From: an uncultured Polynucleobacter sp.
GTDB lineage: Bacteria > Pseudomonadota > Gammaproteobacteria > Burkholderiales > Burkholderiaceae
DNA length: 14,122 bases
Direction: 5' to 3'
Assembly (NCBI GenBank): GCA_937996825.1
Contig: CALKUJ010000244.1
Span: 1 to 14,122 of the forward strand
The translations under genes were made by a program, and so were the position numbers. Numbering within the stretch: the first letter of the stretch is position 1; every line of letters starts with the position of its first letter. Positions 7,728 through 14,122 of the stretch are shown piece after piece. The notes under the pieces are model-generated. The model saw only the letters and a list, made by a program, of their open reading frames with translations. It made no database searches and was not told the DNA's origin.

Positions 7728-9154
7728 CAGTGCATCTCCTCTGCGAGAGCTTTAACGACTCTCTCCATGCGCATAAAGCGCGATCCCTTTACCAGAAGCG
7801 TTACTTCTTCATGATTTTTTCTTGTTTGTAATGATTTGTTTAATTCTGTGCAGAGCTGTGTGACATCATCAAAGTGCTGCGCAATATTTCCGTGAGTGGC
7901 AGAAGCCTGATAGGCAACAACTGCTTCTTTGCTCAAGTCGCCCAAAGCAAATAATTTTTGAATACCTTTTTCGCCAGCATACTGACCAACTTCACGATGG
8001 AATTCAGGTCCTTGATCACCCACTTCACCCATGTCACCTAAAACGAGCCAGCCAGCTGTTTTGATATTGGATAAAACATCAATAGCAGCTCGAACAGAAT
8101 CAGGATTGGCGTTATAACTGTCATCAATCACGGTGATGTCATTGCTTAAAGAATGCTTTTGCATCCTGCCATTCACGGGCTGGAAAGACTCCAAACCTTT
8201 TTGAATCATCGCTGGAGTTATGCCAGCTGCAATAGCCACAGCTGCTGAAGCAACTGCATTACAAGCGTTGTGATCTCCCAAAATGTTTAACTTCGCCTTG
8301 AGATCACCTTGTGGTGTGTGAATCACTATCTGACCGTTTGCTTGATCAAGCCACTCACCCCAAACTATGGCCTTTTGATTAAACGCAAAATCAACAACCT
8401 TTCGCTTATCAGCGATTTTTTTCCAGTAAGGGCTGTATTCAGAGTCAGCCGGATAAACAGCTACGCCATTCTCAGGCAAAGCTTCAATGGCTAATGCGTG
8501 TTCTTTTGCAACTGCATCGACTGTTTCCATGAACTCTTGATGCTCACGCTGAGCATTGTTGATCAATGCGATGTTTGGTTTTGCGATATTTGCCAATACC
8601 GCTGTTTCACCAGGATGATTCATGCCCAACTCAATGACTGCTAGCTCATGATTTAAATCAAGGCGCAAGAGCGTCAAAGGCAAACCAATCTCATTATTGA
8701 AGTTGCCCTGTGTCGCAAGAGCCTTATCAAGACCAACGGCCGCCTCAAAAATACTTTGAATCATGCCCTTCACAGTTGTCTTGCCATTACTACCGGTCAC
8801 AATTGCTAATTGCTTCAATTTGCGCTCGCCGCAGTATTGCTTCCAACTACTTGATAAGTTTTGCAAAGCTTGTTGAGTGTCTTTGACCACAATCGCTGGA
8901 AAACCTTGCGGTAATTTCTCAATAGAACTCACCAAGCAAGCAAGAGCTCCCTTTGCTTGCACATCTTTTAAAAAATCATGTGCATCGAATTTTTCACCGC
9001 GCAAAGCGATGAATAGATCACCAACCATGACTTGACGGCTGTCACTATTGAATCGTTTGATGGCTTGATCAGATGTTGGCATGTTCACCGATTGAGCATC
9101 TGGCAAAAATGTCGAAACCATAGTCAAAGGCATGTGTTGCATATTGAGGCTCAT
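7727..9154 (-). CDS. murF: UDP-N-acetylmuramoyl-tripeptide--D-alanyl-D-alanine ligase
   Basis: MurF is the last cytoplasmic Mur ligase. It joins the D-Ala-D-Ala made by Ddl to the UDP-MurNAc-tripeptide made by MurE. Of 475 residues, the N-terminal domain has SDSRQVMVGDLFIALRGE (37-54). The ATPase core has TGSNGKTTVK (120-129), NFNNEIGLPLTLL (151-163), ELGMNHPGE (175-183) and NNAQREH near 200. The substrate domain has GDHNACNA (293-300), DDSYNANPDSV (344-354) and LGDMGEVG (372-379). NNEIG and DDSYNANP are MurF-specific. The ATG shares one base with the murE stop (TGATG) and is preceded by GGGAGGT at 9163-9169, the best Shine-Dalgarno site in the window together with that of mraY. In some Betaproteobacteria murE and murF are fused; here they are separate genes. 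Confidence 0.98.
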   Translation of the reverse strand: MSLNMQHMPLTMVSTFLPDAQSVNMPTSDQAIKRFNSDSRQVMVGDLFIALRGEKFDAHDFLKDVQAKGALACLVSSIEKLPQGFPAIVVKDTQQALQNLSSSWKQYCGERKLKQLAIVTGSNGKTTVKGMIQSIFEAAVGLDKALATQGNFNNEIGLPLTLLRLDLNHELAVIELGMNHPGETAVLANIAKPNIALINNAQREHQEFMETVDAVAKEHALAIEALPENGVAVYPADSEYSPYWKKIADKRKVVDFAFNQKAIVWGEWLDQANGQIVIHTPQGDLKAKLNILGDHNACNAVASAAVAIAAGITPAMIQKGLESFQPVNGRMQKHSLSNDITVIDDSYNANPDSVRAAIDVLSNIKTAGWLVLGDMGEVGDQGPEFHREVGQYAGEKGIQKLFALGDLSKEAVVAYQASATHGNIAQHFDDVTQLCTELNKSLQTRKNHEEVTLLVKGSRFMRMERVVKALAEEMH

Positions 9155-10713
9155 CAGGCGATACCTCCCATGGCCAATTGCACATGCACTCGATCAGAGA
9201 ATGGATGTTTTTTCCCAGCAATTTCTTGAGTTTCTTCGTGACCTTTGCCTGCAATCAAAATCACATCTTCGGGCTTAGCCTGTCTGATTGTTTGCAAGAT
9301 GGCGGTGGCTCGATCGGCATTGACTTGTGCTTTTTCTGGCACCTCAAAACCACTCAAGATGTCTGCCATGATTTTTTCAGGCACTTCGCTGCGAGGATTG
9401 TCGCTGGTTACCATCACATGATCAGCAATGCTCTCTGCAATGCGACCCATGATTGGTCGCTTAAGAGCATCACGATCACCACCACAACCAAACACACACC
9501 AAAGTTGGCCTGCTCTTTGTTGTGCAATGTCGCGCAATGTTTTTAGAACTTGTTCTAAGGCATCAGGCGTATGTGCAAAATCAATCACCGCCATTGGTTG
9601 TTGAGCAGTGGATCGAGACACCAACTCCATGCGGCCTTGAACGGCTTGCAATTGCTCGATAGAATTTTTGGCACTCTTAATTGTTTTACCGCCTGCCAAC
9701 AAACAAGCAAGCACAGCCAAGGCATTGCTGACATTGAATGCGCCAACGATGCGAGATTGAATCAAACCAGCATCCTCACCATCAATGATGAGTTGAAATT
9801 TCATACCTTGATCGCTCATTTGAAGATCAGTGGCAAGTACTTTCCTGAATGATCCCTTTGTAAAGCAAGGCAAAGATAATAAATTTTCTGGCTTGGTGGC
9901 ATAAGCCCAGACAGTGATGTCAGCATCACCTATTTTTTTCGTTAGATACTTGAAGCACTCTTGGCCAAAACCATCATCGGCATTGATAACCATATGCTTA
10001 ACGCCTGGCAGATCTAATATTTTCTTTTTGGCGGCTGCGTACTCTTTCATATCACCGTGGTAATCCAAGTGATCTTGACTCAAGTTAGTGATCACAACAG
10101 TATCAAAGTAAGCCCCATTCACACGGCCCTGATCCAAAGCATGTGAAGATACTTCTACAGCAACACTGCGAGCACCACGATTTTGGATTTCTTTGAGTAA
10201 GCCCTGTAAACGTGCCGCATCAGGCGTTGTGAATCCAGTCATGGTTAGATCATTCACAATCCCTGCGCCCAATGTTCCAATCACACCCGCTGGTTCATCC
10301 GCACTGTGCAATGCTTGTGACAACCACTGACTGACCGTTGTTTTGCCATTGGTACCAGTGATACCAATCACCCTCATCAATCGACTAGGATGGCCATACC
10401 AATTCGCTGCAATCTCGCCAGCTTTTTCAGCCAAATCATTGATGGCAACGCAACGACTATCTTTGCAAACTGTTTTTAATTCTGCGGCAAGACCTTTTGG
10501 TTCATACAAAACCAATGCAGCACCCAAACTCAATGCTTGAGCAATGTGAATCCGGTTATCCGTCAACTGCCTACTATTACCAACTGGATAAGCCAACATC
10601 ACATCTCCAGCTTTTAATGCTCTTGTATCTGATGTCATGTGAGCATCAGGCTTTACATGCTCGCTGAGCAATGATTCAAGAGAGATGGTGTTGATTGGTA
10701 ACATGGCGTTCAT
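9154..10713 (-). CDS. murE: UDP-MurNAc-tripeptide synthetase, meso-diaminopimelate-adding
   Basis: MurE adds the third residue of the stem peptide to UDP-MurNAc-L-Ala-D-Glu in the cytoplasm. Amino acid specificity is read from DNPR (438-441), the motif of meso-diaminopimelate-adding enzymes, so the wall should be of the usual Gram-negative DAP type. Other blocks are SDTR (28-31), the P-loop GTNGKTT (120-126), FTTPDA (161-166), VEVSSHALDQGR (186-197), NLSQDHLDYHG (210-220), the AAAK lysine near 229, HTPDALE (381-387), GCGGDRD (409-415) and GKGHE (489-493). Length (519) is slightly above E. coli MurE. The ATG at 10713 overlaps the ftsI stop as ATGA; the ribosome site is weak (AAAGGTG about 12 bases away). 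Met4 at 10704 is a possible alternative start. Confidence 0.97.
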   Translation of the reverse strand: MNAMLPINTISLESLLSEHVKPDAHMTSDTRALKAGDVMLAYPVGNSRQLTDNRIHIAQALSLGAALVLYEPKGLAAELKTVCKDSRCVAINDLAEKAGEIAANWYGHPSRLMRVIGITGTNGKTTVSQWLSQALHSADEPAGVIGTLGAGIVNDLTMTGFTTPDAARLQGLLKEIQNRGARSVAVEVSSHALDQGRVNGAYFDTVVITNLSQDHLDYHGDMKEYAAAKKKILDLPGVKHMVINADDGFGQECFKYLTKKIGDADITVWAYATKPENLLSLPCFTKGSFRKVLATDLQMSDQGMKFQLIIDGEDAGLIQSRIVGAFNVSNALAVLACLLAGGKTIKSAKNSIEQLQAVQGRMELVSRSTAQQPMAVIDFAHTPDALEQVLKTLRDIAQQRAGQLWCVFGCGGDRDALKRPIMGRIAESIADHVMVTSDNPRSEVPEKIMADILSGFEVPEKAQVNADRATAILQTIRQAKPEDVILIAGKGHEETQEIAGKKHPFSDRVHVQLAMGGIA

Positions 10714-12470
10714 CTGCTCAATGACACCTTTTGCGTTGAACCATTTGGTCCAAGCTGTAATTCTTTATCAACCATTTGCTTCACTGCTGCATCCGGTAAA
10801 ACATTCATACTACGCAGAGTGCCTGCAACAATATTCGCAAAGGCAGGGGCTGCAACAATACCGCCGTAATAACCACCAGCACTTGGTTCATCTACCATCA
10901 CAGCCACCACAATTCTTGGTGCGCTCATAGGCGCCATGCCGACAAAGAAGCCGCGGTATTTATTGGTTGCGTAACCTTTACCTTCAACTTTGTGAGCTGT
11001 ACCAGTCTTACCGCCAACGCGATAACCCATGGTTTGAGCGTTAGTTGCAGTACCGCCGGTTTGCGTCACAAGCTCCAACATCTCTCTCATCTGTATTGCG
11101 GTCTTGGCTGAGATGACTTGAGTACCTTTGGGTACGCTGTTTGTCTTATAAATAGTGGCTGGTACAAGCTCGCCATCTCGCGCAAAAATACTGTAAGCAC
11201 GGGCCATTTGGAACAAAGAGGCAGATAAGCCGTAGCCATAAGACATGGTGGCTTGTTCAATTGGCACCCAATTTTTATATGGTCGCAATCTTCCAGCGAC
11301 CGCTCCTGGGAAACCAAGATTAGGCGCTTGACCTAAACCAATCGCTTGGAACATCTCCCACATTTCTTGTGGCTGCAACTGCATGGCCATTTTGACAGTA
11401 CCAATATTGCTCGACTTCTGCACAATTTCAGAAACTGTTAATACCGGATAAGGATGCGTGTCAGTGATTGCTTTTTTACCAATCACCATGGACTTGCCAA
11501 TTGGCATAGAAGTATTTGGTTGCACCAAACCTTTTTCGAGCGCTAAAGAAATCGCAAAAGGCTTGATGGTTGAGCCGGGCTCAAATGTATCGGTCAGAAC
11601 GCGGTTTCTTAACTGCTCGCCACTTAAATTACTTCTTGAGTTAGGGTTGTAAGTAGGCCAGTTGGCCAAGGCCAAAACCTCACCAGTCTGTACATCCAAG
11701 ACCACAGCACCCGCCGCTTTGGCACGGTGCTTTTCTGCAATCGCTTTCAATTCATTAAAAGCTAAAAACTGTACCTTGCTATCAATTGATAACTGCAAGT
11801 CAGCACCGTCTTTGGGTGGACGAATAATTCCCAAACCTTCAACATAACGTCCGAGTCGATCTTGAATCACACGACGACGACCAGGTTGACCAGCCAACTC
11901 TTTTTCTTTAGCCAGCTCCATGCCCTCTTGACCACGATCTTCAACGTTGGTGAAACCAACGATGTGAGCCATGGCTTCACCTTCTGGATACAAGCGTTTG
12001 TATTCATTATTTTGCGCAATACCAGGAATACCCAATTCTCTGATTTGCTTTGCAACATCCAAATCAACTTGGCGTTTTAAGAAAACTTGGTTTCTTTCAG
12101 AGGCAAATTTTTTGCGCAGCTCTGCTTCACTGACTTCTAGTAATTTAGCCAGTTGTGAAATTTTTTCTTTAGATAAATCTTCAGGAATCGCATCAGGGAA
12201 TGCAATGATCGCTTTGGCCAACAAACTTGTTGCCAAAACCTCACCGTGACGATCTAAAATTTTTCCGCGGCTTGCAGGCATTTCAATTGAACGCAAAGTC
12301 GCTTTGTTACCCTTTTCTTCATAAAAAGAATTACCAAAGCCTTGCACCCACATTGCCCGAACCGCCAAGGCGATAAAACCAATGAAGATTAAAAACAGAA
12401 TGAGTCTTGAGCGCCACATGGGCAGGCGCAAGACCAAGTTAGGCGTAGAAGAAAAAGATATCTGCGCCAT
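10710..12470 (-). CDS. ftsI: Septal peptidoglycan D,D-transpeptidase FtsI (PBP3)
   Basis: FtsI is the class B penicillin-binding protein that cross-links septal peptidoglycan in the periplasm, in complex with FtsW. The 586 residues comprise a short cytoplasmic tail, one membrane anchor (about 21-42) and a pedestal domain with MPASRGKILDRHGEVLATS (64-82) and YPEGEAMAHIVGFTN (161-175). The transpeptidase domain follows, with its three motifs: SxxK as STIK (300-303, Ser300 being the acylated residue), SSN (353-355) and KTGT (488-491). GRRRVIQDRLGR and LANWPTYNPNSRS also match proteobacterial FtsI. All catalytic motifs are present, so the enzyme looks active and beta-lactam sensitive in principle. 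The ATG shares one base with the ftsL stop (TAATG), and the upstream GGTGG is a moderate ribosome site. The stop overlaps murE. Confidence 0.98.
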   Translation of the reverse strand: MAQISFSSTPNLVLRLPMWRSRLILFLIFIGFIALAVRAMWVQGFGNSFYEEKGNKATLRSIEMPASRGKILDRHGEVLATSLLAKAIIAFPDAIPEDLSKEKISQLAKLLEVSEAELRKKFASERNQVFLKRQVDLDVAKQIRELGIPGIAQNNEYKRLYPEGEAMAHIVGFTNVEDRGQEGMELAKEKELAGQPGRRRVIQDRLGRYVEGLGIIRPPKDGADLQLSIDSKVQFLAFNELKAIAEKHRAKAAGAVVLDVQTGEVLALANWPTYNPNSRSNLSGEQLRNRVLTDTFEPGSTIKPFAISLALEKGLVQPNTSMPIGKSMVIGKKAITDTHPYPVLTVSEIVQKSSNIGTVKMAMQLQPQEMWEMFQAIGLGQAPNLGFPGAVAGRLRPYKNWVPIEQATMSYGYGLSASLFQMARAYSIFARDGELVPATIYKTNSVPKGTQVISAKTAIQMREMLELVTQTGGTATNAQTMGYRVGGKTGTAHKVEGKGYATNKYRGFFVGMAPMSAPRIVVAVMVDEPSAGGYYGGIVAAPAFANIVAGTLRSMNVLPDAAVKQMVDKELQLGPNGSTQKVSLSR

Positions 12471-12733
12471 TAATCAACCACCACATATTGTGTTCGACCA
12501 GGATTGATTGCCTGCATCCTTAATTGCTTGCGGGCAATGTCTGTGATTCTTGAAGACTTTGATAAATTTCTTTGCTCGTATTCCAAGCGAAGCCATTCTT
12601 GATTCAAACGTCGCTCTTCAGTTTGAGCTCTTTCAAGAGCCACATACAGTGATCTGGTTTTTTGTTGAGCTGCCACCAATGACAATGAGCACAACATCAA
12701 AATAATCAAAAGAATGATGGTGGAGCGATTCAT
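12470..12733 (-). CDS. ftsL: Cell division protein FtsL
   Basis: FtsL is a small bitopic membrane protein that, with FtsB and FtsQ, activates FtsWI during constriction. The 87 residues show the expected plan: a very short cytoplasmic N-terminus, one hydrophobic segment (about 4-22) and a periplasmic coiled-coil region rich in Glu, Arg, Gln and Leu (about 28-60). A conserved-looking tail, ITDIARKQLRMQAINPGR, follows; it matches the pattern IE.IAR..L.M..P seen in the family. Sequence conservation in FtsL is low, so the call leans on position between rsmH and ftsI, size and topology. The ATG overlaps the rsmH stop as ATGA and has AGGAG at 12741-12745, seven bases upstream. It is shorter than E. 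coli FtsL, which has a longer cytoplasmic tail. Confidence 0.94.
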   Translation of the reverse strand: MNRSTIILLIILMLCSLSLVAAQQKTRSLYVALERAQTEERRLNQEWLRLEYEQRNLSKSSRITDIARKQLRMQAINPGRTQYVVVD

Positions 12734-13683
12734 GAAATTGCTCCTAGTTGAACACTGTTCATTTTTCTCATCACTCTCAAAATAGCTGAGCGTGCTCGAG
12801 GATTTTCGTGAACCTCTTGTTCGCTTGGTTTAATGCGACCCAATAATTCTGCCAAGGGTTTAGGCATTTGATTTTCAGTCAATGGCAAACCTCTTGGTAC
12901 CGATACCTTGGATAAGCCTTGCATGAACTGCTTCACGATTCGATCTTCCAAAGAATGGAAACTGATCACGGCCAATAGGCCGCCTGGCTTGAGGCATTGA
13001 AAAGCTGCTCTCAACCCACCCTCCAAGTCGGTGAGCTCTTGGTTGATATAAATCCGTATAGCTTGAAAGGTGCGCGTGGCCGGATCTTGGCCCGCTTCGC
13101 GGGTGCGGACGACACCAGCCACGAGCGACGCGAGTTCTCCGGTCCTAGTGAGGGAATCGCCTTGCTCTCTGCGAGCAACAATCGCCTTTGCAATCTGTAA
13201 AGCAAACCGTTCTTCCCCATACTCTTTAATGACCCTCGCTATGTCTTTTTGTTCTGCCACTGCCAACCATTCGGCCGCACTCTGTCCACGAGTGGTGTCC
13301 ATCCGCATATCCAATGGACCATCGCCTCGAAATGAAAAACCACGACTCGGATCGTCGATTTGCGGTGAACTGATTCCTAGATCCAAGAGCACTCCATCGA
13401 TCGAGTTGCTCGGCACTTGCTCTGCCATTGATGCAAAGCTCTCGTGAATGATTTGAAAGCGTGGATCCTGAATTGTTTTCGCTTCTGCAATTGCTTGAAG
13501 ATCTTTGTCGAATGCAATCAACTTTGATTGAGCATTGAGATGCTTGAGTATTTCTCGGCTGTGCCCACCACGACCAAATGTTCCGTCGATGATGGTGATT
13601 GCTTGCTGCTCTGATGAAGTCTTCTCTCCCAATACCGAGGTGACTGCCTCGGCCAGTAATACTGGGCGATGGGTAAATGTCAT
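12730..13683 (-). CDS. rsmH: 16S rRNA (cytosine-1402-N4)-methyltransferase
   Basis: RsmH (MraW) methylates N4 of C1402 in the decoding centre of 16S rRNA, using S-adenosylmethionine. The 317 residues carry HRPVLLAEAV near the N-terminus, the SAM-binding loop DGTFGRGGHS (33-42), DLGISSPQ (101-108), RGFSFRGDGPLDMRMD (114-129), GEERFA (156-161), PATRTFQAIRI (201-211), ISFHSLEDRIVK (240-251) and NPRARSAILR (294-303). All are family blocks and none is broken. The ATG lies 12 bases after the mraZ stop, and no clear Shine-Dalgarno sequence precedes it (TGTTGGCCGACC), so it may depend on ribosomes finishing mraZ. Codons for residues about 175-208 are unusually GC-rich compared with the rest of the gene and its neighbours. 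Confidence 0.98.
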   Translation of the reverse strand: MTFTHRPVLLAEAVTSVLGEKTSSEQQAITIIDGTFGRGGHSREILKHLNAQSKLIAFDKDLQAIAEAKTIQDPRFQIIHESFASMAEQVPSNSIDGVLLDLGISSPQIDDPSRGFSFRGDGPLDMRMDTTRGQSAAEWLAVAEQKDIARVIKEYGEERFALQIAKAIVARREQGDSLTRTGELASLVAGVVRTREAGQDPATRTFQAIRIYINQELTDLEGGLRAAFQCLKPGGLLAVISFHSLEDRIVKQFMQGLSKVSVPRGLPLTENQMPKPLAELLGRIKPSEQEVHENPRARSAILRVMRKMNSVQLGAIS

Positions 13684-13695
13684 GGTCGGCCAACA

Positions 13696-14122
13696 TCAGA
13701 AGGTGAATTGTTTGAGAGCATCTGGCATGCCTTGTGCAATTGCAACTTGCTCTTTTTGTGCATATGTTGCGGCATCCCATAATTCAAAGTGACTGCCCAT
13801 TCCTAAAAGCATCACATCGCGCTCAATACTTGCGGCAGCTCTTAATTCTGGCGTTACCAAAATTCGACCAGATCCATCCATCTCTATGTCTGAAGCATTA
13901 CCTAAAAAGATTCGGCGCCACCAATGTGCGTCCATTGGCAATTGTGCGATGCGGCCTCTGAATGCTTCCCACTCAGAACGTGGGAAAAGTAACAAGCAAC
14001 CGTCGGGGTGTTTTGTGAGCGTGACTCTGCCTTCGCCTTGTAATTGCAAGGCATCACGATGCCTTGCAGGAATCGACATGCGACCCTTGGCATCGAGAGT
14101 TAATGCAGAAGCACCTTGAAAC
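13696..14122 (-). CDS. mraZ: Transcriptional regulator MraZ, start codon cut by window end
   Basis: MraZ is a DNA-binding protein of the SpoVT-AbrB fold, known in other bacteria to bind repeats in its own promoter and control the dcw cluster. Two copies of the domain are visible, each with the DxxxR motif: DAKGR at 11-15 and DGSGR at 83-87. Family text such as LLLFPRSEWEAF, FLGNASDIEMDGSGRI and HFELWD is clear. An ATG at 14079 (MSIPARHR) would give 127 residues but would cut the first domain in half. The frame stays open upstream as FQGASALTLDAKGR, and the last base in the window is a G directly before the TTT. The true start is therefore an NTG codon at 14124-14122, giving 142 residues, matching family members that begin MFxGA. 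The promoter and any MraZ boxes lie outside the window. Confidence 0.96.
   Translation of the reverse strand, partial: FQGASALTLDAKGRMSIPARHRDALQLQGEGRVTLTKHPDGCLLLFPRSEWEAFRGRIAQLPMDAHWWRRIFLGNASDIEMDGSGRILVTPELRAAASIERDVMLLGMGSHFELWDAATYAQKEQVAIAQGMPDALKQFTF

Noticed and set aside
9140..9170. Possible murE-murF fusion, as found in some Betaproteobacteria
   Set aside because: murE has its own TGA and murF its own ATG with a strong GGGAGGT site, so they are separate genes.
13091..13103. Perfect short hairpin CCCGCTTCGCGGG within rsmH
   Set aside because: A 5-bp stem with a 3-base loop is inside conserved coding sequence (Thr-Arg-Glu-Ala-Gly), in a GC-rich patch where such pairs arise by chance. 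There is no T run, so it is not a terminator.
13226..13780. A 184-codon open frame on the minus strand overlapping mraZ and rsmH
   Set aside because: It lies in another frame of two certain genes, is rich in Cys, His, Arg and Ser, shows no domain pattern and has no reason to be translated.
16..14122. Search for a mobile element, toxin-antitoxin, defence system, CRISPR or other novel system
   Set aside because: Every base from 16 on is accounted for by conserved dcw genes or spacers of at most 12 bases; there is no room for accessory cargo and no repeats or integrase signs.

Overview
The window is one unbroken minus-strand stretch of the dcw (division and cell wall) cluster of a Gram-negative proteobacterium. 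Read in the direction of transcription, from high to low coordinates, the order is mraZ, rsmH, ftsL, ftsI, murE, murF, mraY, murD, ftsW, murG, murC, ddl and ftsQ. Several traits suggest the Burkholderiales: a 389-residue MraY with an extra segment compared with E. coli, a long MurD with a basic linker, and the FtsI and RsmH sequence style. The base composition, in the mid-40s percent GC by eye, would fit a Polynucleobacter-like lineage. That genus-level placement is inference and has not been tested by a search.

Layout: mraZ at the right end is complete except for the first two bases of its start codon. rsmH, ftsL and ftsI follow (12470-13695 region and down to 10710). Next come the cytoplasmic ligases murE and murF, the membrane transferase mraY, then murD, ftsW, murG, murC and ddl. 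ftsQ at the left end is cut after 74 codons. Bases 1-15 are not genomic: they match the 3' end of an Illumina TruSeq adapter, so the left end is an assembly edge.

Together the genes build and use lipid II. MurC, MurD, MurE and MurF add L-Ala, D-Glu, meso-diaminopimelate and D-Ala-D-Ala to UDP-MurNAc, with Ddl supplying the dipeptide. MraY and MurG make lipid I and lipid II on the inner membrane face. FtsW polymerises glycan and FtsI cross-links it at the septum, with FtsL and FtsQ as divisome scaffold and regulatory proteins. MraZ is a DNA-binding regulator of the cluster and RsmH is a 16S rRNA methyltransferase.

There is no non-coding stretch longer than 12 bases. Of the 12 gene junctions, six are ATGA overlaps, three share one base, one overlaps by 8 bases, and two are gaps of 12 and 7 bases. 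No tRNA, rRNA, CRISPR array, insertion sequence, terminator or internal promoter could be supported. I found no undescribed system. The points worth a second look are the adapter remnant, the true mraZ start, a GC-rich patch in rsmH, and lineage-specific inserts in MurD and MraY.
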